From Geoalkalibacter halelectricus (lineage in GTDB: Bacteria > Desulfobacterota > Desulfuromonadia > Desulfuromonadales > Geoalkalibacteraceae), in assembly GCF_025263685.1 (NCBI RefSeq), contig NZ_CP092109.1, positions 2,977,001 to 3,041,000 of the forward strand: 64,000 bases of DNA, read 5' to 3'. The translations under genes were made by a program, and so were the position numbers. This document shows, in pieces, positions 19,127-29,766 of the stretch; positions within the stretch are counted from its first letter, which is position 1, and every line of letters begins with the position of its first letter. Below the pieces are notes generated by a model. The model saw only the letters and a program-made list of their open reading frames with translations. It did no database searches and was not told the DNA's origin.

Positions 19127-20164
19127 CTAGGGAAATAGAGGCAGTTGAGCGAGGCCGAGGCGTTCCTCGAAGCCGTGCATGAGATTCATATTCTGTACTG
19201 CCTGACCGGCTGCGCCCTTGACCAGATTGTCGATGGCCGCGGCGACGATCACCTTCCCCGTGCGCGGATCAAGCGTCAGGTTGAGGTCACAGAAATTGCT
19301 GCCCCGCACGTTGGCGATGTTGGGCCAGACTCCCTCGGGAAGAAGACGGACAAAAAACTCTTGCTCGTAGTGATTGCGGTAGATGGCGCGCAGATCCGCG
19401 ACGGACAAGGCGGCGGTGAACTGCGCATAACAGGTGGAAAGAATTCCGCGATTCACCGGCAACAAGTGGGGCGTGAATGTCAATCTGATCGCAGCGCCGG
19501 CCACATCGCCAAGGGTCTGCTCGATTTCCGGCGTATGGCGATGTCCGGCGACGCCGTAGGGTTTGAATCCCTCGTTGACCTCGCAGAACAGGCTCGCCAC
19601 CTTGGCGGCGCGCCCCGCGCCGCTGGTTCCGGACTTGGCATCCACCACCAGCGTGGAGACATCGACGAGCCCCTCGACGAGCAGGGGTTTCAACGCCAGC
19701 GCGACGCTGGTGGGATAACAGCCGGGATTAGCCACCAAGCGGGCCGGCGCGATTTTGTCCCGGTAGATTTCAGGCAATCCGTAGACCGCCTCGGCGAGCA
19801 GCTCGGGGCTGGTGTGGGCCTGATACCACTGCTCATAGACCGAAACCTCGCGCAGGCGATAATCCGCGGACAGATCGACCACCCGCTTGCCGGCGTGCAG
19901 AAAAGCCGGAACCACCGCCATGGCCGTCCGGTGCGGCAGAGCGGTGAAGATAAAATCGGCCTTGGCGCAGACCAGATCAACGTCGACATCGTCGCACACC
20001 TGGGTGATGGCGCCGTGCAACGAGGGGAATAGGGCCGCCAATTCCTCCCCGACATTCTGCCGCGAGGTCACGCAGGCGATTTCCACTTCGGGATGGGCAT
20101 GCAGCAGCCTTGCCAGCTCGACGCCGGTATACCCGCTGGCCCCAACGATCGCAACCTTGATCAT
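19127..20164 (-). CDS. argC: N-acetyl-gamma-glutamyl-phosphate reductase
   Basis: Third step of arginine synthesis: NADPH-dependent reduction of N-acetylglutamyl phosphate to the semialdehyde. It has the nucleotide-binding GASGYTGVE at residues 8-16, the catalytic Cys149 in 'NPGCYPTS', and '[13 protein letters not shown]' with the conserved His. The ATG at 20164 has a strong AAGGAGGT; an in-frame ATG at 20179 does not. Length 345 residues is standard. It lies downstream of rpsI but after a terminator. Confidence 0.96.
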   Translation of the reverse strand: MIKVAIVGASGYTGVELARLLHAHPEVEIACVTSRQNVGEELAALFPSLHGAITQVCDDVDVDLVCAKADFIFTALPHRTAMAVVPAFLHAGKRVVDLSADYRLREVSVYEQWYQAHTSPELLAEAVYGLPEIYRDKIAPARLVANPGCYPTSVALALKPLLVEGLVDVSTLVVDAKSGTSGAGRAAKVASLFCEVNEGFKPYGVAGHRHTPEIEQTLGDVAGAAIRLTFTPHLLPVNRGILSTCYAQFTAALSVADLRAIYRNHYEQEFFVRLLPEGVWPNIANVRGSNFCDLNLTLDPRTGKVIVAAAIDNLVKGAAGQAVQNMNLMHGFEERLGLAQLPLFP

Positions 20165-20182
20165 GACGACCTCCTTCAAAGC

Positions 20183-20209
20183 AAAAAGGGAACCCGTGGG
20201 GTTCCCTTT
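20183..20209 (-). terminator. Intrinsic terminator of rplM-rpsI
   Basis: On the minus strand AAAGGGAACCC pairs with GGGTTCCCTTT around a three-base loop and continues into TTTTT. It sits 23 bases after the rpsI stop and overlaps the argC leader. Confidence 0.85.
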
Positions 20210-20231
20210 GAATGCCGCAACTGCGCAGAAA

Positions 20232-20624
20232 TTAACGCTTGGAGAACTGGAAGCTGCGCCGCGCGCCGCGCAGACCGTACTTCTTACGCTCTTTGACGCG
20301 ACTGTCGCGCGTGATGAACCCGGCCTTCTTCAGGGTGCCGCGCAATTCAGCGTCAACCGCGAGCAGCGCCTTGGTGATGCCGTGCTTGATGGCACCGGCC
20401 TGACCCGAGGGACCACCGCCGCAGACATTAACAAAGATATCGAACGCACCAACCTTCTGGGTCAGTTCCAGGGGCTGCATGACCACCATCTTGGAGGTTT
20501 CGCGCCCGAAGTATTCGTCCAGCGTGCGATTGTTGACCATGATCCGACCCTGGCCGGGCATCATGCGCACCCGGGCCACGGATGTCTTTCTCTTACCGGT
20601 GGCGGTAAAGGTTTCCTGAGCCAT
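20232..20624 (-). CDS. rpsI: 30S ribosomal protein S9
   Basis: Small-subunit protein whose C-terminal tail contacts P-site tRNA. The 130-residue protein starts '[19 protein letters not shown]', contains '[20 protein letters not shown]' and ends in the conserved basic 'RRSFQFSKR'. It follows rplM by 18 bp, the universal L13-S9 pair. Confidence 0.97.
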   Translation of the reverse strand: MAQETFTATGKRKTSVARVRMMPGQGRIMVNNRTLDEYFGRETSKMVVMQPLELTQKVGAFDIFVNVCGGGPSGQAGAIKHGITKALLAVDAELRGTLKKAGFITRDSRVKERKKYGLRGARRSFQFSKR

Positions 20625-20642
20625 TCATCTATCTCCTGGTGC

Positions 20643-21071
20643 TTATAAAGTAAATTCTTTGGGCTGCTGGGCTTGATGGGGATGATCGGCCCCAGCGTAG
20701 ACCTTGAGCTTTTTGAACATCTGCCGCCCGAGCTTGTTTTTGGGCAACATGCCCTTGACGGCCTTCTTGATCAGCTCTTCGGGTTTGGCGGCCAGCAGCT
20801 TTTCCGCGTTGATCGACTTGATTCCGCCGGGAAAACCGGAATGCCGATAATACATCTTGTCGGCCATCTTATTGCCGGTCAGGCGGATCTTGTCGGCATT
20901 GACAATGATGACGAAATCACCCGTATCGACACTCGGGGCGTAGATCGCTTTGTGCTTGCCGCGCAGAATGCGCGCAACTTCGGTGGCGGCGCGCCCGAGG
21001 ACCTTGTCCTCGACATCAACCACATACCAGCTCTTTTCAACTTGCGAATTCGAAACGACTCGGGTGCTCAT
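20643..21071 (-). CDS. rplM: 50S ribosomal protein L13
   Basis: Early-assembling large-subunit protein. The 142 residues include '[27 protein letters not shown]', '[18 protein letters not shown]' and '[20 protein letters not shown]', all family hallmarks. It has its own promoter at 21128-21156. Confidence 0.97.
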   Translation of the reverse strand: MSTRVVSNSQVEKSWYVVDVEDKVLGRAATEVARILRGKHKAIYAPSVDTGDFVIIVNADKIRLTGNKMADKMYYRHSGFPGGIKSINAEKLLAAKPEELIKKAVKGMLPKNKLGRQMFKKLKVYAGADHPHQAQQPKEFTL

Positions 21072-21127
21072 GAAATTCCTCTCTATCGGTCATCTGTGAA
21101 GTATGTACGGGGCTCACAGAAGTTGAG

Positions 21128-21156
21128 AACTTATCTGAAAGAAATTATCATGTCAA
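21128..21156 (-). promoter_or_regulatory. Strong sigma-70 promoter of rplM-rpsI
   Basis: Minus strand TTGACA (21151-21156), a 17-base spacer and TAAGTT (21128-21133). It starts a leader of about 50 nt before the L13 start codon. Confidence 0.8.
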
Positions 21157-21194
21157 GGGATTTTCCCAGGCCGGGCGAGCTTTTTTCGCCGGAA

Positions 21195-21647
21195 TCAGAG
21201 AATCGAGGGCTTGAGGCTCAAAACCGGACAGGGCGCCTGCTGCACCACACGTTCGGCGGTACTGCCGATGAGCAGATGAGCAAGTCCGGTGCGACCATGG
21301 GTGCCGATGACGATAAGCTCGACATTCTGCTCCTCGGCATAGCGGCAGATTTCCTTGAAGGGGATGCCGCTAAGCACGGCGGTTTCAATGCGAACATCGG
21401 AGCAATCCGCCAGAACGCGCCGCGCCTCCTCCTCCAAGCGGCGCTGTGCTTCGCGCATTTGCAGTTGACGCTCCTGGCGGGGCTTGCCGGCCATCTGGGT
21501 AAAATATTCGAAGTCGCCGTCGACGGCCACGTAGAGAAGGCAATAGGTCGGATCGAAATAGTCTCTCAGCGTCAGCGCAAACCTTAATGTCTCAAGGCTG
21601 TGCCGGGAAAAATCGATCGGTACGAGAATTTTCAAAATCTTTTTCAT
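21195..21647 (-). CDS. Universal stress protein family (UspA-like)
   Basis: A 150-residue single-domain Usp. It has the N-terminal 'KILVPIDFSRHSLETLRFA' and the C-terminal nucleotide-binding signature 'VIGTHGRTGLAHLLIGSTAERVVQQAPCPVL', a G-2x-G-9x-G(S) motif that suggests ATP binding. Role in stress resistance is inferred from the family. It sits between truA and rplM, apparently with no sharing of their functions. The ATG at 21647 gives the usual N-terminus; an upstream in-frame start adds seven residues. Confidence 0.9.
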   Translation of the reverse strand: MKKILKILVPIDFSRHSLETLRFALTLRDYFDPTYCLLYVAVDGDFEYFTQMAGKPRQERQLQMREAQRRLEEEARRVLADCSDVRIETAVLSGIPFKEICRYAEEQNVELIVIGTHGRTGLAHLLIGSTAERVVQQAPCPVLSLKPSIL

Positions 21648-21725
21648 GATGGTTCGCCACCGCCTCAAAAAGTCTTAGCAGTGACTATAACCGGCGAGAC
21701 CTGTTTTGCAACCCGCGCAGCAGCC

Positions 21726-22457
21726 TCAGTACCAGACCTCCATCAGGCATAAACCCTGCGGGGGCGCGGTGGGTCCCGCCCGCCCGCGTCCGTCGCCCAC
21801 CAACCGCGCCATGTCTTCGGGTGGCCGCTTGCCCAGGCCGATTTCCACCAGCGTGCCGACCATCACCCGCACCATGTTGCGCAAAAACCCGCTGCCGCGC
21901 ACATCAATAAAAAGCAACTTGCCCTCGGCGGCGAAGTCCACGGAAAAAATCTCCCGCGTGGTGGTACGCGCAGCACAGCCCGCAGTGCGAAAGGCCTGAA
22001 AATCATGGCGTCCCACCAGCGCGCTTGCCGCCTGGCGCATGGCAGCGAGGTCGAGGTCGGCCCGCAGTTGCCAGCTGTAGCGGGCGTAAAGGGGTGAGCG
22101 CACGGGATTGCGGCACAAACAATAGCGATACCATTTGCCGCGCGCATCGTAGCGGGCGTGAAAGGCATCGCGAACCTGCATCGCGTCCTGAACGGCGATA
22201 TCCTTCGGCAGCAGCCCGTTGAGACCTTCGCGGTAGGCGGCCGGTGGCAGGTCGCGCTCGGTATGAAAATTGGCCACCATGCCCCGTGCATGCACCCCGG
22301 CATCGGTGCGCCCGGACGAAATCAGGGTCACGGGGGTCCCAAGCAGCTGATGGAGACTCTCCTCCACCACCTGCTGAATGCCGAGGCCGTTGGGTTGACG
22401 CTGCCAGCCGGCATAGGCCGTACCGTCATATTCGAGAATCAGGCGAATGTTGGCCAT
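21726..22457 (-). CDS. truA: tRNA pseudouridine(38-40) synthase
   Basis: Modifies uridines 38-40 of the anticodon arm. The catalytic Asp52 is in 'GRTDAGVHARG'. The N-terminal 'ILEYDGTAYAGWQRQ' and the C-terminal 'FLRNMVRVMVGTLVEIG' and 'GLCLMEVWY' are characteristic. The start at 22457 gives 243 residues and overlaps the end of ecfT by 19 bp, suggesting coupling. Confidence 0.95.
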   Translation of the reverse strand: MANIRLILEYDGTAYAGWQRQPNGLGIQQVVEESLHQLLGTPVTLISSGRTDAGVHARGMVANFHTERDLPPAAYREGLNGLLPKDIAVQDAMQVRDAFHARYDARGKWYRYCLCRNPVRSPLYARYSWQLRADLDLAAMRQAASALVGRHDFQAFRTAGCAARTTTREIFSVDFAAEGKLLFIDVRGSGFLRNMVRVMVGTLVEIGLGKRPPEDMARLVGDGRGRAGPTAPPQGLCLMEVWY

Positions 22458-23233
22458 AGACGCGTACCGAGCAAGTAGAGGGGCAGCAGCATGGCACAAC
22501 CGAACAAGGCCCAGTTCTGCCAACGGGGCAGGGTTTTTACCTCTTCGGGTGGGCCGGCTCCTGGCAGCGCCTCACCGCGGGCCAGCAGCACGGCCAGTTC
22601 CTCGGCCCGATCCGCAAGCCGCACCAGCACGGGGGCAAACTGATCCCGCGCCTGCCGGGCTTGCGCCCAGATGCCGGGTTTACCCGTTGACTCGGCCGCG
22701 CGTGCCACCACCAACTCCTCACGCAACAGCGGCAGAAAGTGCAGAGTCAGCAAAATGAACTCCCCGCCGCGCGCCACCGGAATCCGCAGCGACTGCAGAG
22801 GTGAGGCCAGCGTCACAAAGGCAAGAGCGATGCGCGCGGGAGAGGTCGTCAGGGTGAGCAGAGAGGAGAACACCACCGCCAGGCCCAACTGCCACACCAC
22901 CCGCAGGCCTTGCAACAAGCCGTCATAGGAGAGAAAGGCCATGCCCCAGAGCGTGCGCCCAGGAGAAAACAGCACATGCAACACCAGGGTGAACAGAAAC
23001 AGCCAGCGAAACACCCGCAGCCCACGCCACCAGAGGCGCCAGGAAACACCGCTGCACGCAACGAGCGTCAGCGCCAGGGTGCTTAGCGCCACCAGGGCCG
23101 TGGGCCGCGCAACGGAGAAGGCGCAGATGACCAGCACCAGCACGAGCACCAGCTTCAAGGGCGCATCGAAACGGTGCAGCAGCGAATCGCCGGGCTCATA
23201 ACGGCCGAGAATCAGATCATCGAGGACGGACAT
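22439..23233 (-). CDS. ecfT: Energy-coupling factor transporter transmembrane protein EcfT (CbiQ family)
   Basis: T component of ECF vitamin/metal transporters, coupling ATPases to a substrate-binding S protein. The 264-residue protein starts 'DLILGRYEPGDSLLHRFDAPLKL', has several membrane helices, and carries the cytoplasmic ATPase-coupling helices: 'ARAAESTGKPG' and 'RLADRAEELAVLLARGE', variants of the paired A-R-A/G motifs. No A or S component is encoded next to it in this window. It overlaps truA by 19 bp. Confidence 0.85.
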   Translation of the reverse strand: MSVLDDLILGRYEPGDSLLHRFDAPLKLVLVLVLVICAFSVARPTALVALSTLALTLVACSGVSWRLWWRGLRVFRWLFLFTLVLHVLFSPGRTLWGMAFLSYDGLLQGLRVVWQLGLAVVFSSLLTLTTSPARIALAFVTLASPLQSLRIPVARGGEFILLTLHFLPLLREELVVARAAESTGKPGIWAQARQARDQFAPVLVRLADRAEELAVLLARGEALPGAGPPEEVKTLPRWQNWALFGCAMLLPLYLLGTRLWPTFA

Positions 23234-23339
23234 AGGATATCAGGCTCGGGGCGGGCCGGTCGTGCGTCCAGGGATCAGCTCACCCGGGTTTGTTCCGCCC
23301 TGGGCAGCGCCGAGCCCGAAACCGGACGGGCGGCACCGA

Positions 23340-24359
23340 TCAAAGATAGTCGGCGGCCAGGATTTCAGCGATCTGCACCGCGTTCAGGGCGGCGCCCTTG
23401 CGCAGATTGTCGGCGACCACCCACAGGTTGAGCCCGTTCGGCACGGATTGGTCTTCACGGATGCGACCGACCAACACCAGATCCTGGCCGGCGGCATCAG
23501 CCGCCAGCGGATAGAGGTTGTGCGCCGGGTCGTCGACAACACTCAGGCCCGCCGCCGCGCCCAGCAGTTCTCGCGCTTGATCGGCGGAGACCTTGCCCTG
23601 GGTTTCGACGTTGATTGCCTCGCTATGGCCGTAAAACACCGGCACCCTGACCGCCGTGGCGGTCATCGCCAGATTGGGCTCGCCCAAAATTTTGCGCGTT
23701 TCCTCCACCAGACTCATTTCCGCGCGGGTATTGCCCTGGTCGAGAATATCGCCGATCAATGGCAAACAGTTGAAGGCAATCTGGTGCGGATAAACCTCGG
23801 GGGCGGCGGGGCGCCCGTTGAGCAACTCCCCCACCTGCTTGCGCAACTCGTCGATGGCCCTGGAGCCGCATTCCGATACCGCCTGGTAGGTCGCGACCAC
23901 GACCCGACGAAGCTTTGCGGCATCATGCAGGGGTTTAAGGGCAAGGACCATCTGGATGGTGGCACTGGTCGGGATGGCGACGATCCCCTTGGCACGACAG
24001 CCGGCCAGATCCGCGGCATTGACTTCCGGCACCACCAGAGGCACCTGGGGGTCCATTCGCCAGGCACCGGAGGTATCGATACACAGGGCCCCTGCGGCGA
24101 CCGCCAAGGGGCAGTACTCCTGGCTTATCCCCTCGCCGGCGCAGAAAAAAGCCAAGTCGATTCCCGCGAAGGAGTCCTTGGCCAGTCTCTCGACCAAAAT
24201 CTGCTCGCCCTGGAATTCCAAGAAATTGCCCTCGGAGCGCTCACCAGCCAAAAGCCGCAGATCCGCTGCGGTAAAATCGCACTCGCCGAGAATCTGGAGG
24301 ATTTCGGTGCCCACGGCACCAGTGGCACCGACGATGGCAACGTTGAGGGGTTTTGACAT
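23340..24359 (-). CDS. Aspartate-semialdehyde dehydrogenase family protein lacking the catalytic cysteine (Usg-1-like)
   Basis: The overall fold is that of Asd: nucleotide-binding GATGAVG at residues 11-17, 'PLVVPEVNAADLAG' near 107-120, 'RVPVFYGHSEAINVET' with the conserved Arg and His, and 339 residues. However, the position of the nucleophile, normally N-P-N-C-S-T-I-Q-M, reads I-P-T-S-A-T-I-Q-M (129-137), so the cysteine is Ser132. Usg-1-type Asd paralogues in E. coli and Pseudomonas, also encoded near truA or leuB, have likewise lost it. It is probably not a working Asd; its role is unknown and the true asd should be elsewhere. AAGGA precedes the ATG at 24359. Confidence 0.85.
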   Translation of the reverse strand: MSKPLNVAIVGATGAVGTEILQILGECDFTAADLRLLAGERSEGNFLEFQGEQILVERLAKDSFAGIDLAFFCAGEGISQEYCPLAVAAGALCIDTSGAWRMDPQVPLVVPEVNAADLAGCRAKGIVAIPTSATIQMVLALKPLHDAAKLRRVVVATYQAVSECGSRAIDELRKQVGELLNGRPAAPEVYPHQIAFNCLPLIGDILDQGNTRAEMSLVEETRKILGEPNLAMTATAVRVPVFYGHSEAINVETQGKVSADQARELLGAAAGLSVVDDPAHNLYPLAADAAGQDLVLVGRIREDQSVPNGLNLWVVADNLRKGAALNAVQIAEILAADYL

Positions 24360-24436
24360 GATTGAATCCTTTGAGTTTGCGGATCGGGCGGCCGCGGACC
24401 GCGGAGAATCCCGGGAACCGCGGCCGCCCAATAGCC

Positions 24437-25525
<1,089 letters not shown>

Positions 25526-25575
25526 GAAAATCTCTCCTTGAAAGGATTGAAAACAAAAAACCACAGGCATTTTCA

Positions 25576-25649
25576 CCGCGGAGACGCAAAGGGCGCGAAG
25601 TATTACATCTTGATCCAGTAACTATTTGGCGCTCTCTGCGTCTCGGCGG
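25576..25649. repeat. Imperfect inverted repeat with 'CGCGGAGACGC' arms between leuD and leuB
   Basis: The left arm (25576-25596) and right arm (25629-25649) are about 20-bp near-complements built on GGAGACGCA and TGCGTCTC, separated by 32 bases. Arms of this kind look like dispersed intergenic repeats rather than a terminator, as no T-run follows on either strand. Confidence 0.45.
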
Positions 25650-25658
25650 CAGAATAGG

Positions 25659-26189
25659 TTAATACCGCGCGTCGGCGAAATCGACCCAGCCGCCCGCCTG
25701 CACCAGGGCCTTGTCGAAGGGGCTGATGTCAAAAGAAAAGTTCTCCTCGCTCCCGTCGGCGCGCGCCTTGAGGGTCTGCCCTTCAAGATCGACGGTAATC
25801 TCCACGGCGCCGTCCTTGCCCAGGGCAAAGAGGCGGTCGATGTCGGCCTGGGGCAACTCGATGGCGAGCATGCCGCCGTTGAAGGTGTTCTGCCGGAAAA
25901 TGCGCGCATAACTCTGGGCGATGATGGTGTGAATGCCGTTGACCTCAAACACCCAGGGGGCATGCTCGCGCGACGAGCCACAACCGAAATTTTCACGGGC
26001 TACCAGCACGCGGGCGTTTTTCAGCACCTCGCCCTTGGGATCGAACCCCTCGAGTTTGAGATCCTCGAGAATGTAGGGCTTGAGAGCCTCCTTGGTCACT
26101 TCGGTCAGGTACTTGGCGGGAATGATCTCATCGGTATTAATGTCGGAACGGTCGAGGAAAATCGCCGGTCCGCCGAAGGTCTTTTTCAT
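25659..26189 (-). CDS. leuD: 3-isopropylmalate dehydratase small subunit
   Basis: Swivel domain of the isopropylmalate isomerase heterodimer, which converts 2- to 3-isopropylmalate with LeuC. The 176-residue protein has 'DRSDINTDEIIPAKYLTE' at the N-terminus and the substrate-recognition loop 'ENFGCGSSREHAPW'. The following 'SYARIFRQNTFNGGMLAIELP' is also typical. It lies downstream of leuC and upstream of leuB. Confidence 0.96.
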   Translation of the reverse strand: MKKTFGGPAIFLDRSDINTDEIIPAKYLTEVTKEALKPYILEDLKLEGFDPKGEVLKNARVLVARENFGCGSSREHAPWVFEVNGIHTIIAQSYARIFRQNTFNGGMLAIELPQADIDRLFALGKDGAVEITVDLEGQTLKARADGSEENFSFDISPFDKALVQAGGWVDFADARY

Positions 26190-26241
26190 GGTTTCTACTC
26201 CACAGGATTTAATTCATGCCGAGACGGAGCGGGTCCGCCCA

Positions 26242-26260
26242 GGGCGCACGCCGTGCGCCC
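26242..26260. other. Perfect short hairpin in the leuC-leuD gap
   Basis: GGGCGCAC (26242-26249) pairs with GTGCGCCC (26253-26260) with a three-base loop. No T-run follows, so an mRNA-processing or stability role is more plausible than termination. Confidence 0.4.
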
Positions 26261-26282
26261 CTCCCTCAAACTGGCCAGCAGC

Positions 26283-27563
26283 CTAGAATTTCCGCGCGTC
26301 GGCGATCACCCCCGCGATGGCCGTGGCTGCAGCGGTGGCCGGACTCATCAGATGCACCATGCCGCCCTTGCCCATGCGCCCGTTGAAGTTGCGGTTGCTG
26401 GTCGAGGCACAGACTTCGCCTTCGGCCAAAACCCCGTTGCTCATGCCCAGACAGGCACCGCAGGTCGGGTTGGTCACGCAGAAACCGGCATCCATGAAGA
26501 TGTCGATGATCCCCTCATGGAGGGCGTCCTTGAAAATTTTCGGCGTGGCGGGAGAAACGATGCCGCGCACATGCTCGGCGATTTTTTTGCCCTTGAGTAC
26601 CGCGGCGGCCACACGCAGATCCTCGATGCGCCCATTGGTGCAGGTGCCGATATAGACCTGATCGACGCGGGCACCGGCCATCTCGGCCACGGCCTTGACG
26701 CAATCGGGCTTGTAGCCGTAGGTGACCATGGGTTCGAGTTTGGAGACGTCGAAATCGAGAACTTTTTCGTACACCGCGTCCTCATCGGAATGCCAGCGGC
26801 GGAAATCCTCGCAGGCCGCTTCCTTGCTCGGGTAATCGTTCTGGATGAAGGGCCAGAGATACTCCACGGTGGTCATGTCGGGCAGGCAGATACCACTGGT
26901 GCCGCCGGCTTCGATGGCCATATTGCTGAGCGTCATGCGCGCCTCCATGGACATCTCGTCGACGATGTTGCCGCGAAACTCGATGACCCGGTCGGTGGCG
27001 CCGTTGACGCCGATCTGGCCGATGACGTAGAGGATCACGTCCTTGGCATAGACGCCCGGTGCCAAGGTTCCCGTCAGGTTGATGCGGATGGTTTTGGGCT
27101 TGCGAAAAGCGCACACCCCTTTGAGGATGCCGACTTCGAGATCGGTGGTGCCGACCCCGGCGGCGAAGGCGCCAAAAGCGCCGTGGGTGCAGGTGTGGCT
27201 GTCGCCCATGATGACGGTGAAACCAGGGCGAATGTAGCCTTTTTCCGGGAACAGGGCATGACAGACACCGTTGTGGCCGACATCGAAGAAATCCTTGATG
27301 GCGTGACGATGCGCCCAGTCGCGCAGCATCTTGCCCTGCAGGGCGGTCTTGCTGTCCTTGGCGGGGGTCACATGGTCGATCACGGCCTTGATCTTGGTGT
27401 TGTCGAACACCCGATCCTTGCCGCGCGCCTCAAGATCGGCGATGGCGACCGGCGTGGTGATCTCATGACAGAGCACGCGGTCGAGGTCGAGCACATAGGT
27501 TCCCGGGAACGGCTCGTCGCGCAGATGCGCGGTGAAAATTTTCTCGGCGATGGTCTTTCCCAT
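26283..27563 (-). CDS. leuC: 3-isopropylmalate dehydratase large subunit (homoaconitase-like LeuC)
   Basis: Carries the [4Fe-4S] cluster of isopropylmalate isomerase. The cluster cysteines are in 'IGTCTNGRIEDL' and in 'NPTCGACLGMSNG'. Other aconitase-family motifs include 'IMGDSHTCTHGAFGAF' and 'VDEMSMEARMTLSNM'. At 426 residues it belongs to the shorter subfamily shared with archaeal homoaconitases. AAGGAG precedes the ATG at 27563. Function with LeuD is assured by adjacency. Confidence 0.95.
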   Translation of the reverse strand: MGKTIAEKIFTAHLRDEPFPGTYVLDLDRVLCHEITTPVAIADLEARGKDRVFDNTKIKAVIDHVTPAKDSKTALQGKMLRDWAHRHAIKDFFDVGHNGVCHALFPEKGYIRPGFTVIMGDSHTCTHGAFGAFAAGVGTTDLEVGILKGVCAFRKPKTIRINLTGTLAPGVYAKDVILYVIGQIGVNGATDRVIEFRGNIVDEMSMEARMTLSNMAIEAGGTSGICLPDMTTVEYLWPFIQNDYPSKEAACEDFRRWHSDEDAVYEKVLDFDVSKLEPMVTYGYKPDCVKAVAEMAGARVDQVYIGTCTNGRIEDLRVAAAVLKGKKIAEHVRGIVSPATPKIFKDALHEGIIDIFMDAGFCVTNPTCGACLGMSNGVLAEGEVCASTSNRNFNGRMGKGGMVHLMSPATAAATAIAGVIADARKF

Positions 27564-27666
27564 AACAGCTCCTTTAAACAATTGAGGTAAGGGCGCAAGC
27601 AGTTTAACCCGAAAAAGTCGCTGCCGACAACGCAGCGAACATAAGCGCCCGGCCCGAACGAACGGA

Positions 27667-27686
27667 GGGCGGCCTGGTGGCCGCCC
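27667..27686. other. Perfect GC hairpin in the leuA-leuC gap
   Basis: GGGCGGCC (27667-27674) pairs with GGCCGCCC (27679-27686). It lies just after the leuA stop on the minus strand and lacks a T-run, so it may be a weak terminator or stability hairpin reducing leuC expression. Confidence 0.4.
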
Positions 27687-27713
27687 GGATTTGCAAGGAT
27701 GAAAAAGGGGTAC

Positions 27714-29252
<1,539 letters not shown>

Positions 29253-29375
29253 GGTTCCTCCTGGCTGTCTCTGAGAAGGGCTGTCTTTGGGGTTGTCGCT
29301 TCGACCACTGTCGGCACGGGTTCAAGGTCGCTCAGGTCCGCTTCCAAAAGACCACCCCCTTTCCGCTGCGAATAG

Positions 29376-29410
29376 AAAAAGGCTCTCCCCCATGTTCAGG
29401 GGCGAGAGCC
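29376..29410 (-). terminator. T-box attenuator terminator
   Basis: Minus-strand GGCTCTC and GCCCC pair with GGGG and GAGAGCC, followed by TTTTT. Formation competes with the antiterminator that contains the T-box sequence immediately upstream. Confidence 0.9.
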
Positions 29411-29634
29411 TTGAGACTTCGCGGTACCACCCTGGTTCGGTCCGGCACGACCGGACCCTTCATTGCCCTTAACGCAGGTTCACGTCCCGAGCTGGCCGAG
29501 AAAATTCTCGGGTTGACCCGGGCTGCTCCAAGGCGAGTTCAGCCGCTTTCGTACCGGCTCGCACCAACCGCCGGCTCTCTGCAACGAAAGTGAAGGCCTA
29601 CTACTCCTCTTCACGGCATTTGTAACTTTTCTGC
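29376..29634 (-). promoter_or_regulatory. T-box riboswitch with leucine (CUC) specifier controlling leuA
   Basis: The leader senses uncharged tRNA-Leu and permits read-through into leuA when leucine is scarce. Minus-strand hallmarks in order: stem I with GTGAAGAGGAGTAG, the distal-loop segment AGAGAGCC followed by GGTTGGTGCGAGCC, the specifier loop TGAACTCGCC with CTC (Leu) at 29537-29535, the T-box AGGGTGGTACCGCG (29433-29420), then a terminator. The specifier agrees with the downstream gene. Common in Firmicutes, T-boxes on leuA are among the few reported from deltaproteobacteria. Confidence 0.92.
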
Positions 29635-29640
29635 TCCGAA

Positions 29641-29669
29641 GTAGACCAAAGAATCGGCGCGGGTGTCAA
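29641..29669 (-). promoter_or_regulatory. Promoter of the leuA T-box leader
   Basis: Minus-strand TTGACA (29664-29669) with 17 bases to GTCTAC (29641-29646), a weak -10, placing the start near 29634. Between here and psd (29670-29766) I see no further feature. Confidence 0.55.
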
Positions 29670-29766
29670 GACACAATTCCAGAGATCCCGCAAACTTGGG
29701 CATATTTTCGATCTGGCTGTAATTGACTTTGCGCGGGCCAAAAATAAAGCGCCGGCCAACCAGGCA

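Noticed and set aside
25626-27590. 654-codon plus-strand open frame opposite leuD and leuC
   Set aside because: Antisense to two well-supported enzymes; composition reflects GC-rich third positions only.
29670-29766. Remnant of pssA between psd and the T-box
   Set aside because: Only about 100 bases are available and no PssA-like sequence is visible.
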